A stretch of DNA of 64,000 bases from Ascarosepion bandense (taxonomy: Eukaryota; Mollusca; Cephalopoda; Sepiida; Sepiidae). The position numbers were made by a program, and so were the translations under genes. Of the stretch, positions 20,831 to 30,689 are shown piece by piece. The stretch lies in the NCBI GenBank assembly GCA_037127315.1, contig JBBBDQ010000308.1, positions 1,729,501-1,793,500 on the forward strand, in the 5' to 3' direction. Position 1 is the stretch's first letter, and each line of letters opens with the position of its first letter. The notes beneath the pieces were generated by a model. It saw nothing but the letters and a program-made list of their open reading frames with translations. It was not told where the DNA came from and searched no databases.

Positions 20831-21245
20831 GAAATAAAATGAAGTAAAATTGAAGGAATTGGAAATTATCGAATTAAGAAATTTGGAAGAAAGAAAGAAA
20901 AATAAATAGAAAAAGACAGAAAGAAAGAAATAGAAAAATTAAAAAAGAGGAAAAAGAAAGAATATGAATAAAAAACTGAAAAGAAAGAATTGGAAAAAAT
21001 AAAATTAAGAAATTCAAAAGAAAGAAATTTAAAAGAAAGAAAGAAAGAAAGAAAGAATAAATAAAGAAAGAAAGAAAGACACAAGGAAAGAAATAGATAA
21101 AGAAAAAAGGTGGAAAGAAGGGAAATGAATGAATAACTAAATTGAAAAAATTGGAAAAATAGAATTCTGAAATTTGAACGAAAGAAAGTAAAACAAAAGA
21201 AAGAAAAAAGAGAGAACATGAAAAAAAGAAAGAAACAACACATCT
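19660..21245. repeat. Polypurine tract, GAAA-rich, about 1.6 kb
   Basis: Plus strand nearly all purine with clean (GAAA)n runs at 19679-19727, 20569-20596 and 20780-20829. Degenerate units include a duplicated block (GAATTGGAAAAAATAAAATTA near 20745 and 20987). The complementary strand gives long Phe/Ser/Leu frames without coding meaning. Second such tract within 4 kb, with the same purine strand. Confidence 0.9.
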
Positions 21246-21917
21246 AAAGGAAAACATAGTCGAGCAATTTCTCCATATTGTTGAATGACGTCCCAGTAAC
21301 ACATCGTCTTCAATCTCTTTCTCCTCCCCTCCCATTACTCTTGCACCTTTCTCGACTTTCATCGATTTTTCGTGGCATTTTAATTTATTTTCTTGAAAAA
21401 GATTGTTAAAATAATAATAATCTTCTTTTGTTTAGTGGAACAAAAACAAAACCAGTTTTTTCCTCCACAAAGAAAGTGTCAAATGTTAACATGATGCACC
21501 CCACACAGAAGTGACGGCGTGGCTTTTAAAGAGGCCAGCGATTCTCACCGCGCCCACGATTGTCAGTCGGACTAAACAAAATCGGATAAAACCATTTTCA
21601 GACGCACAGAATCTGGCTGCGCTGTAGACAATGAAGAGAATGGCATTATTTGTCGGCACTGGTCACGATCGCAAAGGCCGAAAATGAGAAGTAGAAAAAA
21701 GAGGAATAATTAATCCACTATCTCCATTCTTCATTTATCAACGAGTGGGTAAAAATGGCTGCTCAGACTGTCTGTTTGGCTTTTAAAGAAAACTGATTAA
21801 AAATATCTTCTATTAACAATTAAATAAATATTCTTTATTTGTTGTTTTGGCGAACAAAGACTTTCAGGTTATCTAATATATAGATGTGCGTTATCTAATA
21901 CATTGGGATGTGCGTTC
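21246..21917. other. No gene seen
   Basis: About 670 bp of mixed composition without a supported gene or repeat match inside this window. It may be unique host DNA. Confidence 0.4.
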
Positions 21918-22250
21918 TGGTGCGGGGTGTGCGTTGTGGTGTAGTGGATATCGGCTCGGAACGAAAAATTTGGGAGCTGAGTTCGAATTCCAGTTGAATT
22001 CCCTGCATTCACTTATGCGCAAATACCGCTGGAAAAGGTATTAATCCGTCTCTTTCCCCCAGCTATGTGTTAAATAATAGGACAGATTGGGTTCTGTCGC
22101 CTTGGCTGGCAACCAGTCTACCGTAGAAAGCAATGGCAACCTACTGAAGGATAATCTTCTACCCAGTCAGTCATGTCTCTTTCAAGACATTATCGCCCAA
22201 TCGCGTATCACGTATGGCACTTAACTGACTAACTGAATATAATAGTTGGA
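21918..22250 (+). mobile_element. tRNA-derived SINE, full length
   Basis: Best full copy. Head with A box GTGTAGTGGATATCGG (from 21939) and B box GAGTTCGAATTCC (21979-21991). Core ATGTGTTAAATAATAGGACA followed by GATTGGGTTCTG, then GGCTGGCAACCAGTCTACCG. Tail TCAGTCATGTCTCTTTCAAG to CGTATGGCACTTAACTGAC. The core is the part shared with the 5S-headed element at 23424, consistent with the conserved central domain known in cephalopod SINEs. Confidence 0.9.
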
Positions 22251-22267
22251 AACATGATTAAGGCTTC

Positions 22268-22335
22268 TACTGGGCATAAAGTGGGGGATAGGTTTCCTGT
22301 CGTTATAAAGTAATAAACTGATCCCCCATTAATTA
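22268..22335 (+). repeat. Repeat E-like hairpin fragment
   Basis: GGGCATAAAGTGGGGGAT ... AAACTGATCCCCCA resembles the centre of repeat E and can fold through TGGGGGAT/ATCCCCCA. It lies between two SINE copies. Confidence 0.5.
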
Positions 22336-22365
22336 TTACTTAATAATATAATGCATCTCTTCCCC

Positions 22366-22545
22366 CTCTAGCTATGAGTCAAATAACAGGAGAGATTGCG
22401 TTCTATAGCCTTGATTGGCAACCAGTCTACCGCAGAAAGTAATGGCAACCTACTAAAGGATAATCTTCTTTCCAGTCAGTCATGTCTCTTTCGAGACATG
22501 ATCGCCCAATCGTGTATCACGTATGACACGAACTGACTGAATATG
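22366..22545 (+). mobile_element. tRNA-derived SINE, 5' truncated
   Basis: Core and tail only (CCCTCTAGCTATGAGTCAAAT to CACGTATGACACGAACTGAC). A second, separate SINE copy 120 bp after the full one. Confidence 0.85.
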
Positions 22546-22619
22546 TAGATATTTCACCTTATTGTTTTTACATATTTTCCTTTATCTTTAATCTTGCTTT
22601 TATTCCTCACACCAAAGTT

Positions 22620-22658
22620 TTAATAATAATAATAATAATAATAATAGTAATAATAATC
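22620..22658. repeat. (AAT)n microsatellite
   Basis: About 12 AAT/TAA units with one interruption, next to a CTT run that begins the LINE-A 3' end on the minus strand. Confidence 0.9.
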
Positions 22659-22659
22659 T

Positions 22660-22857
22660 TCTTCTTCTTCGTTTTCTTCTTTGTGCTGTGTCTCTCATGG
22701 CTTTTCACGTCTCCCTATCTTTAGTGGTTCTTCGCACATTTTCTCCTGTTATCCCACCCAAACCCCTATTTCTATTTGCTCAAGTCTTTCAAGTATGTTA
22801 TGCGTTGGTTTCCCCTGTCTTGCTTTCCTTCTATCTGATATGATTACATTTTCTATG
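22660..22857 (-). mobile_element. LINE-A 3' end, minus arm of an inverted pair
   Basis: Reverse complement of the last roughly 190 bp of LINE-A, diverged. It turns directly into a plus-strand LINE-A end at 22858, making a head-to-head pair. Confidence 0.75.
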
Positions 22858-23092
22858 GTGCATAATGAGGAAAAGGGGTTTAGAAAATGTAACACTCGCT
22901 AGAGTTATTAAAAGCAAGAGAACAGAGAAAAGTAGTGCGTAACCAACATAGTGAGCTTGTGTAAATGGTTAACAGAACAGGATTTAGGAGAGAGCGAAAA
23001 AACAAAATCTTGCCAAGAACACCAACGGACAGAAAGTAGTGGAGAGCCATGATCGCCCAAGTCCTGAAGCGACACGGCACACAGAACAGCCC
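22858..23092 (+). mobile_element. LINE-A 3' end, plus arm of an inverted pair
   Basis: GTGCATAATGAGGAAAAGGG through AGTGGAGAGCCATGATCGCC to CACGGCACACAGAA. Together with 22660-22857 it could form a long hairpin if transcribed. Confidence 0.75.
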
Positions 23093-23184
23093 CTAGATGA
23101 TTCCAGTTTGACAATGATGTATCAGTCAACACTTTCATAATTTTGGCAGAGACTTTGTTTCACGTTAACTTCTTCATTTCATCT

Positions 23185-23360
23185 TCTTCTATGTGCCTTG
23201 TCCTTTCAGGACGTAGGCGATCATGGCCTTCCACCTCTCCCCATCCTTGTTGGCTCTTAGCACAATTTCTCCACACAACCCCTGTTTTGGCATCCACCTG
23301 ATCAGGCCATTTAAATATGTTATCCTTTCCTTTCCTCTGTCACTTTTTCCTTCTATATGG

Positions 23361-23365
<5 letters not shown>
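23185..23365 (-). mobile_element. LINE-A 3' end
   Basis: Minus-strand copy of the last roughly 180 bp, starting CTTCTTCTATGTGCCTTGTC on plus. It is cut at ATATGGCC by a CT/TA microsatellite. Confidence 0.85.

Positions 23366-23423
<58 letters not shown>
23362..23423. repeat. (CT)n(TA)n microsatellite
   Basis: About 14 CT units then about 15 TA units, separating LINE-A from the 5S-headed SINE. Confidence 0.95.
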
Positions 23424-23860
23424 GTTAAGCAACGTTGAGCCTGGTCCGTACTTACATGGGTGACCGCTTGGGTATGCCAGGTGCTACAAGCTTTCCTGAT
23501 GGACGAGTTTAAATTTAAGTCACTTACGCGCTAATACACTTTCCTTCAGTTATGGGTTAAATAACTGGCCAGATTGGGTTCTATAGCATTGGCTTGCAAC
23601 CAGTTTACCAGAGCAGGTAGTGGTAACCTGTTGTGGGATAATTAAAGAAAAATGCCTATCTAATCGCTATGCACTGCATCCCTGTCTGTCTTCAGCAAGT
23701 CTCGCCTATGGCCATGCCACCGGACCCAGATGGAATGGGAAGGGAGAGTGATTCTGACGACCATGCGCAATTCTCCGTCACTTAAATCCAATTAAAGCGC
23801 AAGTGATGACTTCTACCTAGATGTGGTCCTTCTCGAGGGACGAACATCGTCATATATATG
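23424..23860 (+). mobile_element. 5S-rRNA-headed SINE with the common core
   Basis: Positions 23424-23492 match the 3' half of 5S rRNA: GTTAAGCAACGTTGAGCC, then GTACTTACATGGGTGACCGC, then GGTATGCCAGGTGCT. The 5' half of 5S is missing. From about 23535 it continues with the core of the tRNA-headed SINE (ATGGGTTAAATAACTGGCCA, GGGTTCTATAGC, GCAACCAGTTTACC). After that comes a different tail (CACCGGACCCAGATGGAATG through CTCGAGGGACGAACATCGTC) resembling a LINE 3' end. This is a SINE with a 5S-derived promoter head, not a 5S gene. Confidence 0.75.
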
Positions 23861-24104
23861 AGGTACGTTACCTACGCTTTGAAACTTTTCTTGGCGAGGA
23901 ATTTATAACACTTCCTTTTTGTTGTAATTTTAGGAAATGTTACTGTAGATCTAATAATCTGACCAGTTAAATTTATTATTATAGATTTGCAAATGATCTT
24001 TGAACACGCATTTATTAGCGATGCTTGCAACAGGTGACAAAATGAAGTCAGAAAGTAAAGACAGTTTGGAAGCTCGCTGTTTAATAAAATTTTCTCACCC
24101 TCCC

Positions 24105-24232
24105 TTTTTATTCTATGCGTCCTATCCTTTCAGGACGTAGGCGATCATGGCTTTCCATGTCTTCCTATCCATGATGACTCTTAGCACGCTTTTTCCTGTT
24201 ACACCATGCAACCCTCGTTCTGTCATCCACTA
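24105..24232 (-). mobile_element. LINE-A 3' tail, about 125 bp
   Basis: Minus-strand LINE-A tail only, fused to repeat E at 24233 exactly as at 13195 and 58004. Confidence 0.85.
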
Positions 24233-24372
24233 CCTCAAGCCCATAAATCTAGAATATAAATGTATAGAAACTAGCCTGGCCACAAAATCAGGGATCAGTT
24301 TATATATTGATTATAATATAAAAATGATGCCCCACTTTATACCCACATTATAATTTCTTATAAACAGTGGGC
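24233..24372 (-). repeat. Repeat E, copy 2
   Basis: Near-identical to 13324-13474: CTAGAATATAAATGTATAG, GGGATCAGTTTATATATTG, CATTATAATTTCTTATAAAC. The hairpin arms are partly mutated here (ATGATGCCCC in place of TTGATCCCCC). Confidence 0.75.
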
Positions 24373-24592
24373 ATATATCTTCTTCTTATATGTCCCTATC
24401 CTTTCAGGACATAGGCGATCATGGTTTCCACGTCTCCCTATCACTGGTGGCTCTTAGCTCGCTTTCTCCTGTAACACCATGCAACCCTTGTTCCGTCATC
24501 CACCTGATCAGATTCTTCAAATATGTTATCCTTTGCTTTCTTCTGTCTCTTTTTCCCTATATCTGGCCTGTTAGTAACAGGTTTCTCTAAAA
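24373..24592 (-). mobile_element. LINE-A 3' part
   Basis: Minus strand, from the GAAGAAG end to CTGGCCTGTTAGTAACAGG. It ends at a Helitron-derived segment at 24593. Confidence 0.85.
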
Positions 24593-24874
24593 AGCAATAG
24601 TTGTTTCCAGTTAAAGCGAAACCGTAGACTGAAAGAAAAATGAATGGATGTAAGTCAAATTTTGATTTCCTGGTATCGATATCAAATAAGCTTTTTCGTC
24701 ATAAACTGTATTTTGAAGGCTAAATAAGTCCTCTGAGTAAATGATACCATGGCTGAGACGAAAAACTACAATTATACCTACTTAGAGCCAAACACGAAGC
24801 AGAAACTAAAATAAAAGGACCGAAGAAAATACAGACATACTGGCAGATAAACAGTCAGATACACAAACATTTTG

Positions 24875-24923
<49 letters not shown>

Positions 24924-25245
24924 CGATTTTCTGCATTATTGTAAGAACTGCAACCTTGAAACTTCTGAATATCGTTTCTTATGTCTTTGTCTTTGAGTGT
25001 ATCAAATTTGATTAAAATCGGACCACTCCTTCTATAACCCGAGTTTTTCGATTATCGATTTTCGATATTTATCGGGGGTACCTCAACACAAAACCTAGCT
25101 AAGAACACTCGCAGACGCATATAGTACAACTGTGTAAATTTTCAAGAAAATCGGTTAAGCCGTTTCGTAGTCTATAGGTAACGGACACACACACACACAC
25201 ACAAGATACACACACAGACAAAGTTCCATTTATAAATAAGTTTAG
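24593..25245 (-). mobile_element. Helitron-like element, copy 3, 3' end missing
   Basis: Minus-strand start (TCTAAACTTATTTATAAATG at 25245 downwards) is intact, and the long middle segment with (TA)n (24878-24920) is present. The terminal hairpin and CTAG are absent: similarity begins at AAGCAATAGTTGTTTCC. Carries the AAAATCGGTTAAGCCGTTTC block and (CA)n. Confidence 0.75.
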
Positions 25246-25505
25246 ATTTGTCGTCCTATATGGCAGCGAATGCTGGACGATCTCATCCAATATGTAGGAC
25301 AGACTCGAAACAACAGAAATGTGGTTCTACGGAAGCATGATGGGGATACCCTGTAAGCAACGACGTAGTTTTTGAAAGGATACACGTCAAGAGGAATCAT
25401 ACTTAGCATCAGCCGAGATTTCATAGACAATGAAAAGGGAGGACTTGGAGAATTTAATACTCACAGGAGGGATAGAGGGAAAGAGAGACAGAAGAAACAG
25501 CACGA
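25246..25505 (+). mobile_element. LINE-A fragment
   Basis: Plus-strand LINE-A starting within the CYVLSVLQYGSECWTISS region (GTCCTATATGGCAGCGAATG) and running past MWFYRRMLRI to GGGAAAGAGAGACAGAAGAA. Stops and indels. Its 5' edge coincides with the Helitron end, so the Helitron may have inserted into this copy. The next 215 bp hold no gene. Confidence 0.75.
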
Positions 25506-25721
25506 GACATACTTTTACCCAAATTCAAACAATTCACTTACTCTTCTCGACAGAAAAAAATGTCTTCTTCAGTTTTATCACTTCAGTTACTTTTCCTGAC
25601 CAAATACTTATATTCTCACATTTTAGAGAAATAAATTCTTATCTTTAAAATTTATATAAAAATTACTACAAACCATCTGGAAATAGTGTTACACACAAAT
25701 TAAAATACCTGGGAAATTTTT

Positions 25722-26050
25722 AAATTTTTTTTTTTAATCATTTCACCCCAAGCAATGCATTTCACTGCCACTGTGGTGCAGGGGGTTACATATAGGAAAA
25801 TGATGAGAAAATGTGATTAGGGGGTTACATAGGGGAAAGTGAAGAGAAAGAGGGGTTAGGGGGTTACATAGGGGAAGTGATGAGAAAGATTGGTTAGGGC
25901 TTTACATAGGGGGAAAGTGATGAGAGAGAGTGGTTAGGGGGTTACATAGGGGAAAGTGATGAGAAAGAGTGGTTAGGGGGTTACATAAGGGAAATTGATA
26001 AGAAAGAGTGGATAGGGGGTTACATCGGGGAAAATGATGAGAATGAGGAT
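25722..26050 (-). mobile_element. LINE-B 3' end with expanded 39-bp minisatellite
   Basis: Starts TTTTTTTTTTTAATCATTTC, then CACCCCAAGCAATGC, the reverse complement of the LINE-B 3' end. From 25781 to about 26045 the segment GGGGTTACATAGGGGAAAG, TGATGAGAAAGAGTGGTTA is repeated about seven times (period about 39 bp). The single-copy form of this unit is at 63365-63410 in another LINE-B, so the array grew inside the element's 3' region. Confidence 0.8.
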
Positions 26051-26107
26051 GAAAAGTGTGACACTAAATTCTCGAGATATTCTGTTTTTAATTAATTACC
26101 AGATCAA

Positions 26108-26168
26108 ATGGTAGCTTCCACTATGTAAATAGGGGTCGCAGGTTCGAATCCTGCTGGATAGCACACAT
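26108..26168 (+). mobile_element. tRNA-like fragment (SINE head or tRNA pseudogene)
   Basis: AAATGGTAGC resembles a D-arm, and GCAGGTTCGAATCCTGC (26145-26161) is a perfect 5-bp T-arm with an ideal B box. The anticodon stem does not close and no acceptor partner for TGGATAG is found. Not a functional tRNA. Confidence 0.5.
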
Positions 26169-26195
26169 TTTCGTCATAAAAATTTATCGTGAAAT

Positions 26196-26360
26196 AATCA
26201 GGCCGGTAGATATAAATATAAAAATACTGTTTAATTAAAAACAGAATATCTACTTAAATACGAGTATCGGTAAAAATAATGTTCAAAAAATAATTCATTA
26301 CAAATTGTCGGTTGCTTATAACCAAGTTTCGTTAAATTTCGTTAATTTCCGTAACATATA
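26196..26360. repeat. Dispersed repeat D, copy 2
   Basis: Matches 9757-9925 (CAGGCCGGTAGATATAAATA, ACTGTTTAATTAAAAACAG, CCAAGTTTCGTTAAATTTCG). At 9757 it follows LINE-A, here a tRNA-like fragment, so the left neighbour is not part of it. Confidence 0.75.
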
Positions 26361-27013
26361 CTGTTTAATAAATAAACAGAGCATCCATTAAAAATTAATA
26401 ATAGTTAATATTAATAATCGAAATATATATATATATATTTTTCCTTTATACATTCCAGTTATTAATTTTTGTAATTTTATTTCTTGTGCTTTATTGAAGT
26501 TTTCCTGTTTGGAATAAAGTTTATTTCATTTAGGGCGCTGATTATTATTTCATTTTTATCATTACGATTTGCTTGTAAGTATTCGGTGATGTTTTATGCA
26601 TCAAGTACTTTTGTACCTGCTTGTTGCTGTCACATGCATCTGGGGGGCATTGTGATATTTGAGCTCCCTGAAATCTTTTGTGCTGCACGTTGGCGCCACC
26701 TACACCTACTTTGATACGCTTGCCCTGAAAACAAAGCAAATTAATCGAGACACTGAGCACAAGTCGACGGGGCTTTGGCAACAAATCACAGCCAATGAAT
26801 AATTTAATCCAAGAATCGATAAGATTTAATTTCAAGGAAGGATTACTGGTTGGTTTTTCGGAACGAAAATCAGGAGAATTCATTGAAATAAAAAAATATC
26901 AACGAGAATAGACTCTTCTTAGCAAGTTTCACCTAACCTCATACATAATCTTTTACGGCCAAATCACGTTGAAACACAGGTTCTTGTCTGTCGCCTGACC
27001 AATACCTGCATGG
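26361..27013. other. No gene seen
   Basis: About 650 bp. Contains (TA)n at 26424-26439. Short open frames on both strands have no recognisable domain. Confidence 0.4.
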
Positions 27014-27260
27014 ATGCCCGCTTGTAAATACAGAAAGCTGTAAGTTTGGTTTGAGCTGAGGGTAGATAACGACTCGCGCTGAGAAAGAAAAGTTACGATG
27101 ATGAGTGTTAGGGGAGATTCGAAAGTCAGATAATAGACACAAGCCTTCTATATGTCACAAAAAATCTGAACCGTTAGTCTGTCGTGACAAAAGACAGAAA
27201 TATCGTCGTTATATACACCCTTCGTTCAGTTCGTGCTTGACGAATCCGTGAAAATTGAGC
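27014..27260 (+). repeat. Direct repeat F, copy 1
   Basis: About 245 bp repeated at 27773-28020: AAAGCTGTAAGTTTGGTTTG, AGCTGAGGGTAGATAACGAC, CAGATAATAGACACAAGCC, TCTGAACCGTTAGTCTGTCG. Copies differ by point changes and a 6-base insertion. Could be a local duplication or two insertions of an unknown element. Confidence 0.8.
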
Positions 27261-27304
27261 CAAAGTATTGAAAACAAGATATTTTCAAGTTTCCTTCATT
27301 TGTT

Positions 27305-27578
27305 GATGTGGATGTTCGAGTGGTGTAATGTGTAGCGGCTTGGAATGAGAAATCAACTTGCTATTCGAATTCCTGTCGGTTTCGTTTCATTTACTTTGGA
27401 ATAAATACCCTCTGGTAAAGGCATGAACCTAACTCTTCAGCTCTGGGTTAAATAACTGCACAAACTACTTTATATAACCTTGGTTGGTAACTAGTCAACC
27501 GCAGACAGCAATGTCAGTTAAATGCCGAAATTCCTTTGCCAAGTCAATCATGATTCGAAAAGAGATAAGATCGCCCAA
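27305..27578 (+). mobile_element. tRNA-derived SINE
   Basis: Diverged full-length copy: GTGGTGTAATGTGTAGCGGC (head), TTCGAATTCC (B box), CTCTGGGTTAAATAACTG (core), GATCGCCCAAG (tail). It lies between the two F repeats. Confidence 0.8.
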
Positions 27579-27579
27579 G

Positions 27580-27772
27580 GGTGCATTATTTACTTACTTG
27601 TACTTGTTTCGGCATTCACTCTGGTCGGATTGAGCCGGCTTTCCCCGCGAACCACATCTCGGATCATCGCAGCCCACGCTTGCCGATCCTAAACCAGGTC
27701 ACACGAAATGGCGAGCCAATAGCGGTTCCATCGTCGAAGACCAACTATTTGTGGGCCCGATAGTGCTGCTAG
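27580..27772 (+). other. Moderately GC-rich unassigned fragment
   Basis: About 190 bp (GGATTGAGCCGGCTTTCCCC, CGAACCACATCTCGGATC, CTTGCCGATCCTAAACCAGG) unlike its AT-rich surroundings and resembling a LINE 3' region, joined directly to the second F repeat. Not identified. Confidence 0.4.
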
Positions 27773-28020
27773 GGTGTCCGCTTGTAAATACCAAAAGCTG
27801 TAAGTTTGGTTTGAGCTGAGGGTAGATGACGACTCGCGCTGAGAAGGAAAAGATATGATGGTGAGCGTTAGAGGAAACTCGAAACTCAGATAATAGACAC
27901 AAGCCTACGTTAATGCCGCAGAAAGATCTGAACCGTTAGTCTGTCGTGACAAAAGACAGAAATATCAGTAATAACGTCGTTATATCCACTCTTCATTCAG
28001 TTCGTGTTAGATTTCGTGGA
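27773..28020 (+). repeat. Direct repeat F, copy 2
   Basis: See 27014-27260; same orientation, start-to-start distance about 760 bp. Confidence 0.8.
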
Positions 28021-29264
28021 AATGTTCGTAGTAGTCCTTGCAAGAGTGAGTTTATGTGTATGTAGGCAGGAACGTATGTGTGTATGTATGTATGTGCATT
28101 TTTTGGGAAGGTGTGTCTTTTGAAGTCCTCGCTCAGTCTTAAAATGTTCCGTGCAGTTATTAAGTAGAGGGATGAACGATGAAAAGAAAGGAGGTGAGAG
28201 ATGAGAAGTGAGAAAGAGAAAGGTAATAATAGTGATCGCTTGACGTTAATCAAGGGTAGGTGTTTTCTTGAAACTTTTATTTTAGTATTAATTGAAAGCG
28301 AAATGATTAAATATACTATTTCCAGTAAGCAAAATACTCTGGTTTATTTCAAACAGAAATTATATTGATTGGAATATAAAAGTTTGAGATTTTTTTCAAT
28401 TTTTGAATTTCTTGAGCGATCGACACATTTTTGTAAACAAATTTAATTCTCAGTTTTAAAACTCTTCAAAAAAATTCATCTGTGACACATTATTTTTGGA
28501 AAAAAAGCATATTTTATGTTAAATTAATCTGATTTACACAAATATTAATTATTTATAGCGTGAAATTTAGAAGAAAGCTATTTCTTAATCACAAATTTGA
28601 ACTTTTTGACGTGTACACGTCGTAACTCAAGATGGTGTTGACAACTTCTTGATTAGAGATAAAAATGTATGGCGTTCATAAAGAACAAAAGTGTACTCAT
28701 TGTCGTTTGGGTAAGGGAGGAAACTGTTACCTTTTCATTTGCATATAGAAATTACCATACAAAAAAAATCAAATGCACAAAAAAAAAATTAAATTATTTG
28801 AAAAATGTGGGTGCAAAACGATTTTTATTAAACTTTTCAATTTTCGATAGGTTATATAATAATCAATTTTTAACTAAAAAGTCTAACCGCAAACAGTTCT
28901 TTAAAAGATTTTAAAAAATTTTTAAAAACTTTATTATAATTAAAAAACTGAAAACAATTCTTTTAAAATTTTATTAGTAATCAAAAAAATGTTTTTTCAG
29001 TTTTTAATGTCCTTAATTATTATTATTTACTCCATCAACTAAAAGCTTATCAAATTAAATTATATCAGAATTTTATTGCATTTTTATTTTACTCTTCGGG
29101 GCAGATTTTCGGATACTGTTTGAAAATTTAAAATAAAAAAAAGATGATTTATATCCCTCAATGAGTCCTGCGTTTAAGTAATAAAAATAGTTTGCACCCG
29201 ATTAAAATTTATGAAGATTTCATGGATTTACGTGGAGGGTGGGATAACAGAAGTAAAAAATAAT
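28021..29264. other. AT-rich, no gene seen
   Basis: About 1.2 kb, strongly AT-rich. The open stretch 28669-28914 has a Lys/Asn-rich composition typical of AT bias and no domain. Might belong to the same element as repeat G. Confidence 0.4.
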
Positions 29265-29690
29265 ATATATTTTTACCAAGATTTAAAAAAAATAATAACT
29301 TCAAAAGTAATTTCATTCATTTGTGAATGAGTACTGAAAGTTTTATTAAAATCCGACAATTATTTGATTTTTACGAGAATTTTCAAATTAATGTGTTTTT
29401 CACCGAAAAAGAAGTGGGTGATGCAATCGTTAGGTTTTCCATTGCAAACAGTCGAAACGTTTGTTTAACCACTAACTCCAATCAAAATGAAATTTTCTGA
29501 CAAAATTTCGAAAATATTATAAGGGATTAAATTTTTTTTTTAAATAATTAGAAATTATTTTGATCTTTTCTCTTAATAATAATATAAACATTTTGATAGA
29601 AAAAGTTTGTTTTATTAAGTTTGGGGCCTTTTTTTTTATTCATAATAGACTATTTTATACTGTTTTCTTAGTGATTTAGTGGATTTACCA
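29265..29690. repeat. Dispersed repeat G, copy 1
   Basis: About 400 bp matching 58383-58785 in the same orientation: TTTCATTCATTTGTGAATGA, GTACTGAAAGTTT, AACATTTTGAT, ATTAAGTTTGGGGCCTTTTT. AT-rich and non-coding. The two copies diverge by perhaps 15-20 percent (rough impression). Confidence 0.75.
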
Positions 29691-29971
29691 AATTTAATTT
29701 TTATAATTTCGATATTAAAACATTGTCGTTTATGTGTGTAGCAGTAATCCAAACTTACTTGGACTGGTAGAAAAATCTTCCGCTTAATGGCTAATAAAAT
29801 AATTAGGATAAGTCAGAGATAGGGAAAAGGGGTTTTTGCTATTATTTTTTATGACCTCTGTATCTACTTATATTTATTTCCATTTTTTGTCTTGAGCATG
29901 CGTGTTTTTTTTTTGCTTGTATTGCATATTGTGTGTGAATTTTTTTTGCCAGGAAAATTTGGATTATTCAG

Positions 29972-30140
29972 TCAGTTAAGTGCCATACGTGAAACACGCT
30001 TGGGCGATCATGTCTCGAAAGAGACATGACTGACTGGGCAGAAGATTATCCCACAGTAGGCTGCCATTGCTTTTTGCGGTAGACTGGTTGCCAGTCAAGG
30101 CTATAAAACTCAATCTGTCCTGTTATTTAACCCATAACCC
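29972..30140 (-). mobile_element. tRNA-derived SINE, head missing
   Basis: Minus-strand tail and core (CAGTCAGTTAAGTGCCATAC to CTGTCCTGTTATTTAACCC). It ends at a short (CA)n, so the tRNA head was never copied. Confidence 0.85.
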
Positions 30141-30689
30141 ATAACACACACACACATCTATATATCTGCTCAGTTGAGTAACCGGAATTCTAAAAATATT
30201 AATGGATCTTGTTTTTTAATCCGACATATTTTTATTTGTTTAATCGAGTCAAAACAGCGTTTGGTTGGATTAGAAATAAAATCCATTAATTTTTTAGAAA
30301 TTACTTCAAGGAGATTAAAGAGAAATATAATGTTGATATCGGAATTTTGGCGGGAATTTGGAAGCAACGGCTTTATATACACAAGTTATCAAACAGCCCT
30401 TTCCCCAAAATACTGGGAATTAAAAGAAAATAACTTAAATTCACAGACAAAATAGAAGCTGATAGGCAAGACAAGGACCCCTAATAGCTTAAAAGACAGA
30501 TGTAATCTATGTTTAACAGAAAAAATTAAAAATTAAAAATTTCACTATCAGAATGGACTTCTGGATAAACGTAGAAAGATAATTGGTATGTGTCCCACAG
30601 AAATAAATTTAAATTGCAATAATTAACTTATTCTTCCATTTAATCACAATTATATTTTTTTTAACTTGGGTAAGCAGTTACCTTCCTCA
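30141..30689. other. No gene identified
   Basis: Open stretch 30174-30455 (plus) and its shadow show no recognisable motif. AT-rich. Confidence 0.4.

Noticed and set aside
20866..21362. Hydrophobic Phe/Ser/Leu-rich open frames on the minus strand (also 16144-16921 and 19613-20401) as membrane proteins
   Set aside because: They are the complement of GAAA-type polypurine tracts. Codon content follows simple-sequence composition in all frames.
23424..23492. 5S rRNA gene
   Set aside because: Only the 3' half is present and it is joined to a SINE core.
25781..26050. Interstitial telomere (TTAGGG)
   Set aside because: TTAGGG occurs once per 39-bp unit as part of the LINE-B 3' region. There is no hexamer tandem array.
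26108..26168. Functional tRNA gene
   Set aside because: T-arm is perfect but anticodon and acceptor stems cannot be closed.
26484..26883. Opposed open frames of 76 and 112 codons
   Set aside because: No domain on either strand and no supporting signals; I could not decide in favour of either.
30174..30455. 93-codon plus-strand frame as a gene
   Set aside because: AT-biased composition, both strands open, no motif and no evident promoter.
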